This document shows, in pieces, positions 1 through 8,417 of a stretch of 64,000 nt of DNA. The stretch comes from Leptospira koniambonensis. Lineage in GTDB: Bacteria > Spirochaetota > Leptospiria > Leptospirales > Leptospiraceae. A model generated the notes under the pieces. It did no database searches. It was not told where the DNA came from and saw only the letters and a program-made list of their open reading frames with translations. The DNA is taken from NCBI RefSeq assembly GCF_004769555.1, contig NZ_RQFY01000011.1, positions 92,703 to 156,702 of the forward strand. Direction: 5' to 3'. Position numbers and translations under genes: made by a program. The stretch's first letter is position 1; each line of letters begins with the position of its first letter.

Positions 1-2507
1 ACAAAATGCCTTTAAAGGACAATGAGGTAATCACTCCTCAAAAAGTTACCAAGTCCAGAGATATTATATTACAAAAATATAAAGACGAAGGATTCTTCCT
101 TGCTTATGTAAAAGTAGAGCTTGGAAAACCTGATCCAAAAACTAACTTAGTAAAAGTCCGCTTCATCATCGACGAGGGAGAAGAAATCCCAGTCGCAAAG
201 ATCAATATTTACGGCAACGAAACCATCGAAACTTCTGAGATCTTAGGTCTTATGGAGTTAAAAGAAGAAGGTTTATTCGAAGGTGGTAACTTCAAAGAAA
301 GTTCCTTCGAAAAAGATAAAGAAGTTATCCAAGCTTATTTGAGAAGTAAAGGATACTTGGATTCAGAATTGATCCGAGAAGGTACAAACTGGGAGATCCA
401 TTGGGAAAACCCCGAAAAGAAAAATAGAAGGGTAATCATAGTCAATATCAAACTCTACGAAGGGCAGGTGTATTATTTTAACGGATATACCGTTGCTCAT
501 GATATGACTACTGACGGTGACGGCAGACCCATCTTCTTGAACAAAGAGAATAACCCGCCTGAAACTCCGAAAGATAAACTAAAACCTTTATTCACGGTCC
601 CAGAGATCGAAAAATCCCTGGATTATAGTTCCAAAGACGCGGGCGAAATTTTCGACGAGACTGTATTCTCCAGAGATAGAGCTACTGTAAACGAACTCTA
701 TGGATCCAAAGGCCATATTTTTGCTCAGGTAATTCCAAGAAGAAAGATCGTTTCTTTAGATTCAGAAAGTTTAGAATATTATGAAAATTGCGCCTCCAGA
801 AGAACTGAGGTGGAAAAAAAGTCCTGCGAAGAAGAATATAAACAATTAAATATTCGTAAATTAAGGGAAATTTACAGAGATAACCCAGAGCTAAGGGGAC
901 GTAAATTTGTTCACGTAGACTTTACTGTTCGCGAGAACAACTTGGCTCAGATCGAAAACGTAATCATCAAAGGGAATAAAAAAACTCAGGACAAAGTAAT
1001 TCGTAGGGAGTTACTTTTCAAACCTGGGGATTTATTCGATTCAAGTTTAGTAAACCGTTCCAGGGAAAGGATCTTCAACCTTGGTTACTTCAAAGAAGTA
1101 AACTTTAATATGAGACCCGGATCAGATGATACTAAGATGAACCTGGTCATCGAAGTATTGGAACAACCTACCGGAACAGTTTCCATGGGTGGTGGTTACG
1201 GAACTATCACTGGATTTACTATCTTTACGGAAATTGGGGAGAATAACCTAAACGGAACTGGACAAAAAGTTTCTGGTCGTTTGGAGTTTGGACCTTATCG
1301 AAGATCATTCCAGATCTCTTGGACTGAGCCTTGGATGTATGATACTCCTTGGTCTCTATCACTTTCCTTGTTCTATTTTTCTCGAACCATATTCTTAGGT
1401 TCTACTTCTACGATCTCTATTTCGGATAGTACAACTTCTCCAACTGTAGAGAATGCAACCTATGATAATAATGGTTTGGGGGTCACCATGGGAGTGGCTC
1501 ACAGGCTTGGAACAAACTGGACCCACTTTCATAGATATACTCCTGCATTTTATTCATATTCTAACCCGACTGCACTTGTGTCAGATGCGGTTTTGGCTAA
1601 CGTAAGAAGAGGATGGCAGTTCCGTTCACAGGTAACGAATGGTCTTGCTTATGATATCCGAGATAACGTATTTGCTCCTACTCGTGGTTACGATCTTCTC
1701 TTCCAAGTAGATAACGTAGGACAATATTTGGGCGGGTCTTCTCACTTCGACCAATATAGGATCTTAGCGGAATATTATCATACATGGTTTGATTTTACTT
1801 TCGGTGGTTTGATCCGGAACAATGCTCTTCGTAGATGGAGAGTGGTCCAAGAGTTCAGGACTTCTGATACTTTTATTTTCCAAAGGTCTCCTGCAGGAGG
1901 ATCTCATAACCAAGATCCTGTCCAGGATCCTTATATCCGTCCTCAGGATTTACTCATCATTGGTGGTTACGAATCCTTGAGAGGTTGGTATTATAACGAC
2001 CAAAAGTATCCTGTAGAGTGGAGAGATGGCGCCCAACATCGTCTACTTTTTGATACAGAGATCCGTATTCCTATAGAACCAAGCTTACTCTGGCTTGTGG
2101 TGTTCTTGGATGGTGGAGCACTTTACGAACAGGTGAATCGCGCGACAGGAACTAAAAAAGATTATTTCGAATCTTACGATAAGAATAAGGAAGATCAGAT
2201 TGCTGCAAACCCGATCGGTTGGTACATCCAAAACAATTTCAATTTGCAGAATGGACGTAAGGCTGACGTAACCTACGATGAATTGAATAACCCAGGAAGA
2301 TTGATCTTATCGTCAGATAACGTTGCAATGGATAGAATGAGATATTCTTGGGGTGTGGGTTTAAGGGTACAGATCCCAGTTCTTCCTTTACGTATTTACT
2401 TCGCTCAAAAATTAAAACCTACCGGAAATTTCTGGGCACCTTTCGAAAGATATGAATCGGATAATGCATTCCAGTTCGTATTCGGTATCGGTGATTACCG
2501 ATTCTAA
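1..2507 (+). CDS. bamA: BamA/Omp85 outer-membrane assembly protein, N-terminus cut by window edge
   Basis: Central subunit of the machine that folds beta-barrel proteins into the outer membrane. The first visible ATG is at 6, but the frame is open to base 1 and the visible part begins inside the POTRA region, so the true start lies outside the window. About 390 residues carry POTRA-type repeats (for example the stretch with IYGNETIETSEI, and a last POTRA with IIKGNKKTQDKVIRREL), followed by a barrel of roughly 440 residues that opens with a Gly-rich strand (GGGYGTITGF) and ends in an aromatic residue, GIGDYRF, as a barrel signal should. The loop-6 motif usually written (V/I)RGF reads SLRGWYYND here. 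The stop is 12 bases before the helicase gene, so the two are probably co-transcribed. Family identity is secure; the copy's exact role among Omp85 paralogues is inferred. Confidence 0.9.
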   Translation, partial: KMPLKDNEVITPQKVTKSRDIILQKYKDEGFFLAYVKVELGKPDPKTNLVKVRFIIDEGEEIPVAKINIYGNETIETSEILGLMELKEEGLFEGGNFKESSFEKDKEVIQAYLRSKGYLDSELIREGTNWEIHWENPEKKNRRVIIVNIKLYEGQVYYFNGYTVAHDMTTDGDGRPIFLNKENNPPETPKDKLKPLFTVPEIEKSLDYSSKDAGEIFDETVFSRDRATVNELYGSKGHIFAQVIPRRKIVSLDSESLEYYENCASRRTEVEKKSCEEEYKQLNIRKLREIYRDNPELRGRKFVHVDFTVRENNLAQIENVIIKGNKKTQDKVIRRELLFKPGDLFDSSLVNRSRERIFNLGYFKEVNFNMRPGSDDTKMNLVIEVLEQPTGTVSMGGGYGTITGFTIFTEIGENNLNGTGQKVSGRLEFGPYRRSFQISWTEPWMYDTPWSLSLSLFYFSRTIFLGSTSTISISDSTTSPTVENATYDNNGLGVTMGVAHRLGTNWTHFHRYTPAFYSYSNPTALVSDAVLANVRRGWQFRSQVTNGLAYDIRDNVFAPTRGYDLLFQVDNVGQYLGGSSHFDQYRILAEYYHTWFDFTFGGLIRNNALRRWRVVQEFRTSDTFIFQRSPAGGSHNQDPVQDPYIRPQDLLIIGGYESLRGWYYNDQKYPVEWRDGAQHRLLFDTEIRIPIEPSLLWLVVFLDGGALYEQVNRATGTKKDYFESYDKNKEDQIAANPIGWYIQNNFNLQNGRKADVTYDELNNPGRLILSSDNVAMDRMRYSWGVGLRVQIPVLPLRIYFAQKLKPTGNFWAPFERYESDNAFQFVFGIGDYRF

Positions 2508-2519
2508 GGAGTTTTTGCT

Positions 2520-4721
2520 TTGTCAGTTGATCTAGTACAAGGCCTGAATGATCCTCAGAAAGCCGCAGTCGAAAGACTGGAAGGTCCTGTTTTAATATTA
2601 GCAGGTGCAGGTTCCGGAAAAACCAGAGTAATCACTCATAGGATCGCAAACCTGATCCTGAATAAAAGAACAGATTCTATTTGCGCTCTTACTTTTACTA
2701 ATAAGGCCGCTGCAGAAATGTTAGAAAGAGTGGCTAAACTTGTACCTTCCATTCCTTGGAATGTGCAGATCAAAACATTTCACTCTTTATGTTTGTATAT
2801 TTTAAGAAGGGAAACTTCTTATTTGGGGATGCCTTCCGGATTTACTGTTTATGATTCTGTATTACAGGAATCTTTAATTAAACAAGTGATCAAAGATCTG
2901 CATGAAGATCCTAAACAATACAAACCTTCTTCTTTGACCGGGATATTTTCTTCTTGGAAGGATGGACTTTCTGATTCAGATTCTTATATCCGAAAAGAGA
3001 ATTTTTCCCATAGATCGCAGATGATATCAAACATCTATGAAGAATACGAAAAACGTAAAAAGAAAAACCAAGCTTTAGATTTCGGGGACCTGATCCAAAA
3101 GACTGTGGAATTATTCAGAAATAACCCCTCTGTTCTACAATCCTACCAAGATAGATGGAATTATATCATGGTGGATGAGTATCAGGATACAAACAAGGCA
3201 CAATACACATTGGTGCGTCTACTTTCTGGAGACAGAGGGAATCTTTGTGTGGTCGGAGACGACGACCAGTCCATCTATTCTTGGAGAGGAGCAGATATTT
3301 CGAATATTCTAAATTTCGAAAGTGATTTTCCGAATGCTTATGTAGTAAAGCTTGAGGAAAACTATCGCTCAACTTCCAGGATTATTCGTGCAGCTTCCAA
3401 GGTGATCGCAAATAATAGCGGAAGAAAAGAGAAAGAATTATTTACAAATAATGAATTGGGAGAACCTATCTCTGTTTCCCAATTCGAGAATGAAACGGAA
3501 GAAGCTTACGATATAGTCAAAAAAATCAGAGCAGGATCTGCAAGAGGTGCGGACTACAAGGATTTTGCGATCTTCTACCGGACAAATGCTCAGTCCAGAT
3601 ACTTTGAAGAAGGACTTAGATCTTCCGGTATTCCGTATAAAATTTTTGGCGGATTCCGATTCTTTGATAGAGCAGAGATCAAGGACATGATCGCTTATCT
3701 AAACGTGGTAGCAAATCCTATGGATTCCAATTCTTTATTAAGAATTGTGAATACTCCTCCTAGAGGAATTGGCGAAGCAAGTATAGAGAAGATCAGGACA
3801 TTCTCCTTAGATAAAGGGATTTCATTCTTAGAAGCAATTGGACATCCCGATCTTCCCTTAAAAAAAGCAAGTTTAGGAAAAGCTAAAGAACTTTATCATC
3901 TATTCGAAGATTTGATCGATAGAAAAGAAAAAGGTGAGCTACCTTCTAAAATCGCTTTGGAGATTGTGGGAAGATCCGGTTGGATCGATTATATGGAAAG
4001 AGATGCACATGATGAGGAAGCTGTCTCTAAAGTAGAGAACGTGAGAGAATTCGTGAATTCAATCGAAGAATACGAATCTCGTGAAGATTCTCCAAATTTA
4101 GAAGAATATCTGAACCAGATCAGCCTTCTTACCTCCGAAGAGGATTCTGCACAACTCACTGACTATGTTCATCTTATGACTGTCCATAACGCTAAAGGAC
4201 TGGAATTCCCTACAGTGTTTCAGACAGGTTTGGAAGAAGGGACCTTTCCCCATTCCATGAGTTTGGAAGAACCGAATGGAAAGGAAGAAGAAAGAAGGCT
4301 TTTTTACGTAGCATTGACCCGTGCCAGAGTGAAATTATATCTCAGCTATTCCAGGACCTCTCGAAAATTTGGAAAAGTAGAGGACCGGATCCCGTCCAGT
4401 TTCCTTCCTGAAATTCCCGCTGAATGTTTCGGAGAAGAAGGTATCCTCGCCCAAAAAGGAGTTCGCAGGCCTTCCGGGCCTCCGTCGGCTTCTTCAGGAG
4501 CTTACAAAATCCCTGAAACTCCAAGGGAAAGGGAAGATTCTTCCAGACCTTTGGGAGAAGAGGCGGATATCCAAGAAGGAGATAAGGTCAAACATGCCCA
4601 ATTTGGCCTCGGACTGGTAGTTTCTGTGCAGGGAACTGGTAAAAACCGAAAAGTAAAAATTAAGTTTGGGGGTCTGGAGAAGAACTTTTTCCTTGCCTAT
4701 ACCCCCTTAGAGAAATTATAA
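2520..4721 (+). CDS. pcrA: UvrD/PcrA-type superfamily 1A DNA helicase
   Basis: ATP-dependent 3'-5' helicase of DNA repair and replication restart. All SF1A motifs are visible in order: Walker A AGAGSGKT (residues 28-35), TFTNKAA, DEYQDTN, GDDDQSIYSWRGA, NYRS, TVHNAKGLEF and YVALTRAR. The C-terminal ~50 residues (VKHAQFGLGLVV to the end) match the Tudor-like tail that binds RNA polymerase in PcrA/UvrD. The length of 733 aa is normal. The start is a TTG at 2520 with AAGGAG eight bases upstream, overlapping the bamA stop region, which implies translational coupling. PcrA versus UvrD naming is a convention; the Rep subfamily is less likely because the C-terminal tail is present. Confidence 0.93.
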   Translation: MSVDLVQGLNDPQKAAVERLEGPVLILAGAGSGKTRVITHRIANLILNKRTDSICALTFTNKAAAEMLERVAKLVPSIPWNVQIKTFHSLCLYILRRETSYLGMPSGFTVYDSVLQESLIKQVIKDLHEDPKQYKPSSLTGIFSSWKDGLSDSDSYIRKENFSHRSQMISNIYEEYEKRKKKNQALDFGDLIQKTVELFRNNPSVLQSYQDRWNYIMVDEYQDTNKAQYTLVRLLSGDRGNLCVVGDDDQSIYSWRGADISNILNFESDFPNAYVVKLEENYRSTSRIIRAASKVIANNSGRKEKELFTNNELGEPISVSQFENETEEAYDIVKKIRAGSARGADYKDFAIFYRTNAQSRYFEEGLRSSGIPYKIFGGFRFFDRAEIKDMIAYLNVVANPMDSNSLLRIVNTPPRGIGEASIEKIRTFSLDKGISFLEAIGHPDLPLKKASLGKAKELYHLFEDLIDRKEKGELPSKIALEIVGRSGWIDYMERDAHDEEAVSKVENVREFVNSIEEYESREDSPNLEEYLNQISLLTSEEDSAQLTDYVHLMTVHNAKGLEFPTVFQTGLEEGTFPHSMSLEEPNGKEEERRLFYVALTRARVKLYLSYSRTSRKFGKVEDRIPSSFLPEIPAECFGEEGILAQKGVRRPSGPPSASSGAYKIPETPREREDSSRPLGEEADIQEGDKVKHAQFGLGLVVSVQGTGKNRKVKIKFGGLEKNFFLAYTPLEKL

Positions 4722-4781
4722 CAAGGGGGAAAGTTCACCCCTTAAAATACCGATATTATTCACAAGAACATAGGAGAAACA

Positions 4782-5219
4782 ATGAAACGGATCGTGATAC
4801 TATCCTTGGCTATCTGCCTCGGGACCCCATTGTTTGCTGGAAAAGTCAGCGGTTTAGTAGAAGAATTTAATAAAGTAGAAGAATTTAATAAGAATCGAAA
4901 AGTTTCTGAATCCGCTAAAAAAGCGTTACTGGAAAAAAATCTTCTCTCCGCTTTAAAATACAGCCTTCATCGTAAATACTTGGATTATAAGGAATACACT
5001 AAGGATCTAAAGGCAGATTCTATTTCTTATGAGCCTCAAAAAGGAACTTTTGGAGTGTATGTAAAATATAAAACGTATATCGTATTTTACAGTTATCTAA
5101 TGGATCCAGAAATTTATCTGCAAACTCCTATCAACGAGGTCTTCTACGTTCGTCCAGACAATTTGGACGAAGAGCCTCATAAGGAAGATAAACAACCTGC
5201 TCAGCCAGCAGGAAAATAA
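4782..5219 (+). CDS. Small secreted protein of unknown function
   Basis: This 145-residue protein starts with a clear signal peptide (MKRIVILSLAICLGTPLFA, probable cleavage after Ala19), so it should be periplasmic or surface-exposed. No cysteine lies at the cleavage site, so it is not a lipoprotein. I do not recognise a family. The mature part is rich in Lys, Tyr and Glu, and the C-terminus is a hydrophilic Glu/Lys/Pro tail. Just after the signal peptide, residues VEEFNK occur twice in a row, caused by an exact-looking 18-base tandem duplication (4857-4892). The start has GGAG about six bases upstream. It follows the helicase gene by 60 bases and precedes the cysQ-like gene by 9, so it could be in one transcript with the latter. 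Confidence 0.75.
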   Translation: MKRIVILSLAICLGTPLFAGKVSGLVEEFNKVEEFNKNRKVSESAKKALLEKNLLSALKYSLHRKYLDYKEYTKDLKADSISYEPQKGTFGVYVKYKTYIVFYSYLMDPEIYLQTPINEVFYVRPDNLDEEPHKEDKQPAQPAGK

Positions 5220-5228
5220 TCTCTTTTC

Positions 5229-6080
5229 ATGCGATTTCCGGAAGAAGCGGAATTAGTTTCTAAACTTGTTCTGGAAGCCGCAGATAGGATCTTTTCTATC
5301 TATGGAACAAATTTCCATGTGATGGAAAAATCCAAAGGTGATCCTCTCACCGAAGCTGACCTGCAAGCGAACGAGATCATAGCAGGCGGCATCCGCAAAA
5401 TTTTAAAAGATAAAGTTTATTCCGAAGAAGATTCAGATTTTTCTCATTCTTCTCTACAAGGAGAAAGAGTTTGGATCTTAGACCCAATTGATGGCACTAG
5501 AGAATTTGTAGCTAAAAATCCAGAATTTGCAATAAGCCTTGGACTTCTGGAAGAAGGTAGGCCTGTTTTTGGGATCGTTATGAACCCAGCGACTGGAGAA
5601 TTTTTTTGGGGATTAGAAGGTAAGGGAGCATATTATACAATCTTAAAATCTCCTTATATCGAAAATAAGATCGATTGGGAAAATACTTTTTATCTTCCAA
5701 AATTAGACTCTTCTGAACTTCCTAAAATTTTAGTCTCCATTTCTGAAACAAAGGCAGGGCTTTTCAAAAAGTTAAATTACGGAAATGATTTCATATTAGA
5801 GCCAAAAGGTTCCATTGCTTATAAACTCGCACTCGTTGCAGTTGGAAAATATCCTTTAACACTTTCTCTTAGGCCGAAAAATGATTGGGACGTAGCAGGT
5901 GGAATTGCAATACTCAGAGCTTCTTTAGGAAAAGATATAGAAATCCGTTCTGGTAAAGATTATCCATTCTTAACTTCTAAATTAGGTATAGGTTTACTTG
6001 CTGGAGAGTCAGAGCTTGTGACTCAGTTTTGGGAAAAGTTTAAAACTTCCCTCCAAGGTTCTGTTAGAGATCGTTGGTAA
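5229..6080 (+). CDS. cysQ: Inositol monophosphatase family, CysQ-like 3'(2'),5'-bisphosphate nucleotidase
   Basis: A Mg2+-dependent, Li+-sensitive phosphatase fold. CysQ members hydrolyse PAP, the by-product of sulfate assimilation and sulfotransferases, to AMP. Metal-site motifs are complete: DPLTEAD near residue 38, EED near residue 71, DPIDGTREF near residue 90, and the C-terminal WDVAGGIA. The length of 283 aa is slightly above the usual 250-275. The T-R-E-F after DPIDGT is the form common in CysQ, whereas inositol monophosphatases usually have T-x-N-F; this is the reason for the call. The gene is 9 bases after the secreted protein and 28 bases before a glycosyltransferase, likely one operon. 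Confidence 0.82.
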   Translation: MRFPEEAELVSKLVLEAADRIFSIYGTNFHVMEKSKGDPLTEADLQANEIIAGGIRKILKDKVYSEEDSDFSHSSLQGERVWILDPIDGTREFVAKNPEFAISLGLLEEGRPVFGIVMNPATGEFFWGLEGKGAYYTILKSPYIENKIDWENTFYLPKLDSSELPKILVSISETKAGLFKKLNYGNDFILEPKGSIAYKLALVAVGKYPLTLSLRPKNDWDVAGGIAILRASLGKDIEIRSGKDYPFLTSKLGIGLLAGESELVTQFWEKFKTSLQGSVRDRW

Positions 6081-6108
6081 ATCAATTTTAGAAAAGGCCA
6101 TTCCTAGC

Positions 6109-7245
6109 TTGTCCAATCTAAACAGAAAAAAATACAAAATAGCCTTGGATGCAAGGCCACTATCCACACCAGTTTCAGGAGTTGGCAGGTTGATTGAATC
6201 TGTCCTCAAAGGTTTCGAAAAAGACCCTGATTTTGAATTTTATCTTTTTTCTCATAGGCCGATTCATGAGGGTTATGGCGATCTATTCAAAAATCCGAAT
6301 ATAAAACCTGTAATTGGAGAGGGCTTATTCTCTAAAAAAGGAGGGATTTATTTTGCATTATATCTTCCTTTCCAACTCAGAAAATATGAGATAGATTTGT
6401 TTTGGGGAACTCAACAGGTATTTCCATTATTCTTATCTAAGAGTATTCCTGGAGTTTTGACTTACCATGATTTTGTGGCGTACCGTTTTCCGGAAACAAT
6501 GAGGCCCATTGCAAGATTCCAGCAGCTTTTTTACTTAAGAAGAAGTATCCAAAGAGCTGATTTTATATTAGCAAACTCTGAATTCACTTCTTCTGAGATC
6601 TTAAAGTATTCTTCCTTTCCTAAGGATAAGATAGATGTAATCTATCCGGGATATGATCCTAAAGAGATCCAAAAGATCAAAACTCCCCCTACAAAACGGA
6701 TCTCTAAATTGCCTAAAAAATTTTTCTTAACAGTTTCTACATTAGAACCTCGTAAAAATTTCGGAACACTTCTAAAGGCTTATCAAGAATTCAGAAAAGA
6801 AAGATCGGATCTAATTTGGGTTCATGCTGGGAAGGAAGGTTGGGAATCTCCAGAGTTCTTGGAAAAATTCAAAACATCTTCCGCATCTGGTGAACTTTAC
6901 TGGTTTGATTTTGTAAGTGAAGAAGAGTTAAAATATTTATATTCTCAGGCGAGTCTATTCGTGTTTCCTTCTATTTACGAAGGATTTGGGATCCCACTTT
7001 TGGAAGCCCTTGCTTATTCTCTTCCTTGTATCGTTTCCGATCTAGAGGTATTTAAAGAAATAGGTAAAAAATCCTGCATATATATTCCTCCAGAATCAGT
7101 GGAAGAATGGAAGAATGCGATCATTGGTTTTCAAAAGAAGAAGTTCAAATTTCCAAAGGTCGATCTGAAAAGATTTGAAAGGAAAAAATCTGCGGCACTC
7201 GTGAAAAAGATTTTCAGAGATTTAGTTTTTTCCAAAAAGTCCTAA
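6109..7245 (+). CDS. GT4-family (GT-B fold) glycosyltransferase
   Basis: Transfers an activated sugar, probably in LPS or another envelope glycan; the donor and acceptor cannot be read from the sequence. The N-terminal domain starts with the ALDARPLSTPVSGVGR segment typical of mannosyltransferases of this family. The C-terminal domain has the linker STLEPRKNFGTLLKAY and the donor-binding E-x7-E motif in EGFGIPLLEALA. At 378 aa it is full length. The start is TTG at 6109, the first usable start before the conserved N-terminus, 28 bases after cysQ. Its 3' end overlaps the convergent gene at 7222 by 24 bases. Confidence 0.88.
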   Translation: MSNLNRKKYKIALDARPLSTPVSGVGRLIESVLKGFEKDPDFEFYLFSHRPIHEGYGDLFKNPNIKPVIGEGLFSKKGGIYFALYLPFQLRKYEIDLFWGTQQVFPLFLSKSIPGVLTYHDFVAYRFPETMRPIARFQQLFYLRRSIQRADFILANSEFTSSEILKYSSFPKDKIDVIYPGYDPKEIQKIKTPPTKRISKLPKKFFLTVSTLEPRKNFGTLLKAYQEFRKERSDLIWVHAGKEGWESPEFLEKFKTSSASGELYWFDFVSEEELKYLYSQASLFVFPSIYEGFGIPLLEALAYSLPCIVSDLEVFKEIGKKSCIYIPPESVEEWKNAIIGFQKKKFKFPKVDLKRFERKKSAALVKKIFRDLVFSKKS

Positions 7246-7641
7246 AATTTTTTGGAAAAAAGATTTTGTCCCGACTTCTATCGTTCCTGAAAAAATAATA
7301 TCAGTAGATGATTTCCAATGGATATGGATTCGATTTCTATCCAAGGCTTGGAAATAAATTTGTTCGGTTGGACTAACATTCCAAACGAATAGATCTTCTT
7401 TTCTTTCCCAAAAATTATCCGTCCAGTCAGTGCAGATCTTTTCTATAGTTTTGCTGGATCTTAATTGCAGTATAAATCCTTTTTTAGGATCTAAAAATGC
7501 GGAGAGGATGGGTGGTTTGGCAGAATCTTGTGGGGATCCTGAATCAAAATGGATACCTTCTCCTTTGAATCTTCTTCCTTCCAAATAATATTGGAATTCT
7601 GAAAATTGGAAAAAATAATTATAGATCCTGGTTTCTTCCAA
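7222..7641 (-). CDS. Conserved hypothetical protein, 139 aa
   Basis: I do not recognise this protein. It has no signal peptide or membrane segment, and it is rich in Phe, Trp and Tyr with alternating hydrophobic and polar residues, suggesting a small beta-rich cytoplasmic fold. The start is a TTG at 7641 with a weak upstream AAGG. The gene is convergent with the glycosyltransferase and the last 24 bases overlap it. Codon use resembles its neighbours. It may be co-regulated with nothing else here because the next gene upstream (7744) is divergent, leaving about 100 bases for promoters in both directions. Confidence 0.6.
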   Translation of the reverse strand: MEETRIYNYFFQFSEFQYYLEGRRFKGEGIHFDSGSPQDSAKPPILSAFLDPKKGFILQLRSSKTIEKICTDWTDNFWERKEDLFVWNVSPTEQIYFQALDRNRIHIHWKSSTDIIFSGTIEVGTKSFFQKILGLFGKN

Positions 7642-7743
7642 GGCTGAAAACCTTGTACAAGTTTTTGACCTCCGCTCTTTAAAGCAAGGTGGAATTGGAA
7701 GTAAATGACTTGTAGCTTTGATTCTTATTTGTAATCTGGAAGT

Positions 7744-8250
7744 ATGGTTTTTAGAAAAGCCTGGCCTGTTTTCCTCCTTCTTCTTTCTATTTTATTCTTA
7801 AACGATTGCAAATCGGACGAACAACCTCTGCTATACCAGGTGACACTTCAGGATTGGGATGGGAATTCCCACAAGTTTTCAGAAGACAAAGGCAAGTTAG
7901 TGGTCTTGGATTTCTGGGCAAGCTGGTGTGAACCTTGCAAAAAAGCTGTTCCTGTAGTGGAAAAACTGAGAGGAAAATTGAAAGATTCTCCTGCGGTCGT
8001 GTTAGGTGTGAATACAGAAGACGACCTAAGTTTGGAAGAAATCAGAAAAGCTGCTTCCGAATTCGGAATGTTATACCCAAGTCTTTTGGACCCGAAATGG
8101 GAACTTGTAACCCCTCTTAAGATAGAAGGTCAGCCTGCATTATTCGTATTTAGCAAATCCGGAAAGAAACTTCATTCCCAATACGGAATTTCAGAGAAAG
8201 ATCTACCAATATTGACCGGAAGACTAAAAAACTGGCTCGAATCTCCTTAG
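7744..8250 (+). CDS. TlpA/ResA-like thiol-disulfide oxidoreductase, probable lipoprotein
   Basis: Thioredoxin-fold protein exported across the inner membrane, expected to reduce or isomerise disulfides or to supply reductant in cytochrome c maturation. The active site is WASWCEPC, followed by the KKAVP of TlpA-like proteins and a cis-Pro segment (EGQPALFVF). The N-terminus is a signal sequence whose cysteine at residue 22 sits in FLNDC. An Asp at the -1 position is unusual for a lipobox, so lipidation is uncertain and the segment may instead stay as a membrane anchor. At 168 aa the length is right for the family. It stands alone, followed by a probable terminator at 8283. Confidence 0.85.
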   Translation: MVFRKAWPVFLLLLSILFLNDCKSDEQPLLYQVTLQDWDGNSHKFSEDKGKLVVLDFWASWCEPCKKAVPVVEKLRGKLKDSPAVVLGVNTEDDLSLEEIRKAASEFGMLYPSLLDPKWELVTPLKIEGQPALFVFSKSGKKLHSQYGISEKDLPILTGRLKNWLESP

Positions 8251-8282
8251 AATTGAGCTTTATCCATAACGATCGTGCAATA

Positions 8283-8313
8283 AAAAACCAAACTCGGACT
8301 GGTTTTTAAAAAA
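8283..8313 (+). terminator. Probable intrinsic terminator after the TlpA-like gene
   Basis: Inverted repeat AAAAACCA / TGGTTTTT (8283-8290 and 8300-8307) with a nine-base loop. The T tract forms the 3' arm of the stem, as in many A/T-flanked terminators. It lies 33 bases after the stop at 8250 and before the acyl-CoA synthetase gene. A-tract symmetry means it could also work on the other strand. Confidence 0.5.
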
Positions 8314-8417
8314 AGGATTTATCTTTAAACATTTAGTTTGAATCTGGAATCAGATTCCCGGTAGGTGTTGCCGGACATCATCCATCTTTCCATTTCATTT
8401 CAGGAGAATTTCCATTC

